Source: Allobosea sp. | Lineage (GTDB): Bacteria; Pseudomonadota; Alphaproteobacteria; Rhizobiales; Kaistiaceae | Direction: 5' to 3' | Assembly (NCBI GenBank): GCA_017307955.1 | Contig: JAFKFV010000017.1 | Span: forward strand, 156,508-220,507 | DNA length: 64,000 nucleotides | Shown here: positions 63,360 through 64,000 of the stretch, piece after piece | Layout: each line of letters begins with the position of its first letter | Numbering within the stretch: position 1 is the stretch's first letter | Position numbers and translations under genes: made by a program | Notes under the pieces: generated by a model | The model's input: the letters and a program-made list of their open reading frames with translations, nothing else | What the model was told of the DNA's origin: nothing | The model's database searches: none

Positions 63360-64000
63360 GCGCAACCACGGCCACGGGCGGCCTGCCCAGCGACATCTCC
63401 AGCCGCAGCGGCGCGCACGACCCCTATCGCCTCGGCCGCCATGACGGCGGCGCGGGGGTCGGCGAAGGCGGCCCGGCCTCGCGCTATGTCACCGTCAGCT
63501 ACGGCTTCTGGATCTTCCTCCTCTCCGACATCATCATGTTCTCGGCGTTCTTCGCCGGCTATGCCGTGCTGTCGGGGGCGACGGAAGGCGGGCCGACCGG
63601 ACGCGAATTGTTCGATCTGCCGCGTGTCGCCATCCAGACGGGGCTGCTGCTGACCTCGAGCTTCACCTGCGGCCTTGCGAGCCTCGCCAGCCACCGGCGC
63701 GACCAGCTCTTCACGCAGGTCTGGCTGGCGGTCAGCGGCCTGCTCGGGGCCGGCTTTCTCCTCCTGGAGCTCCAGGAGTTCGCGACGATGATCTCCGACG
63801 GCGCCGGGCCGTCGCGGAGCGCGTTCCTGTCGTCCTTCTTCGCCCTTGTCGGCTGTCACGGGCTGCATGTCGGGCTCGGCCTCCTCTTCCTCGCCACCAT
63901 GATGGCGCAGCTCGCGGTCAAGGGTTTCCGCGACGACATCCTCCGCCGGCTGCACTGCTTCAACCTGTTCTGGCACGCGCTGGATATCGTCTGGATCGCG
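63356..64000 (+). CDS. cyoC: Cytochrome o ubiquinol oxidase subunit III (CyoC), 3' truncated by the window
   Basis: 215 codons are visible and the frame is open at the window end. Start overlaps cyoB by ATGA. Helices: [39 protein letters not shown] and [25 protein letters not shown], the CyoC/COX III pattern. Ends within [17 protein letters not shown], so only the last few residues are missing; cyoD presumably follows outside. Confidence 0.94.
   Translation, partial: MSATTATGGLPSDISSRSGAHDPYRLGRHDGGAGVGEGGPASRYVTVSYGFWIFLLSDIIMFSAFFAGYAVLSGATEGGPTGRELFDLPRVAIQTGLLLTSSFTCGLASLASHRRDQLFTQVWLAVSGLLGAGFLLLELQEFATMISDGAGPSRSAFLSSFFALVGCHGLHVGLGLLFLATMMAQLAVKGFRDDILRRLHCFNLFWHALDIVWIA

Noticed and set aside
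60207..63365. Very long open frame on the minus strand opposite cyoA and cyoB
   Set aside because: It is the antisense of cyoA/cyoB, is dominated by Arg, Glu, Asp and Gly (typical antisense of GC-rich code) and lacks any recognisable domain.
1..64000. CRISPR arrays, rRNA or tRNA genes, intact insertion sequences
   Set aside because: No regularly spaced repeats, no conserved rRNA or tRNA segments and no transposase motif were found by eye.

Overview
The window is a contiguous piece of a GC-rich alphaproteobacterial chromosome. The RegB/RegA-type redox two-component pair, the 'Rhizobiales-style' small proteins (DUF2852, a 99-residue membrane protein), the intracellular PHB depolymerase and the wealth of ABC sugar uptake genes point to the Hyphomicrobiales; the genus cannot be fixed from this sequence alone. 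No rRNA, tRNA, CRISPR array or intact insertion sequence was recognised. The first gene (a DUF1624 acyltransferase) and the last (cyoC) are cut by the window edges.

Layout. 0-7 kb: RbsD/FucU mutarotase, an Rrf2 regulator and a complete sulfate importer operon (sbp-cysT-cysW-cysA), then a YgjP-type metallopeptidase and DUF2852. 7-13 kb: a TetR/MFS efflux pair with visible promoters and operators, an intracellular PHB depolymerase carrying an unusual C-terminal helix-hairpin-helix domain, and regB/regA. 13-25 kb: mostly housekeeping (rlmN, prmB, lepA) mixed with small regulator/enzyme pairs (AraC-SDR, LysR-GNAT), an Ntn hydrolase and a DUF305 metal-related pair. 25-45 kb: stress, redox and small-molecule genes: deaminase, GlxA-type regulator with tandem operators, ABC exporter, patatin, 1-Cys peroxiredoxin, MepA, old yellow enzyme, MsrA, alcohol dehydrogenase cluster with LysR, and a diguanylate cyclase.

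44.7-57.6 kb holds an MBL-fold lactonase and two separate sugar or nucleoside ABC import systems, each with its own LacI repressor. Both have paired palindromes that read as the repressor's operators. In the second system (ATPase, LacI, binding protein, two permeases) a nucleoside hydrolase follows the permeases, so the imported substrate is plausibly a nucleoside or its ribosyl product.

57.6-60.2 kb is a clear compositional break: a lower-GC island with a single 703-codon gene, an AAA/ABC-type ATPase followed by a DUF4435 (TOPRIM-like) domain. This resembles a one-gene fusion of the two PARIS anti-phage proteins (AriA + AriB) and is the strongest candidate for an interesting accessory system here. 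Normal GC-rich sequence resumes with the cyoABC ubiquinol oxidase operon, which runs off the right edge.
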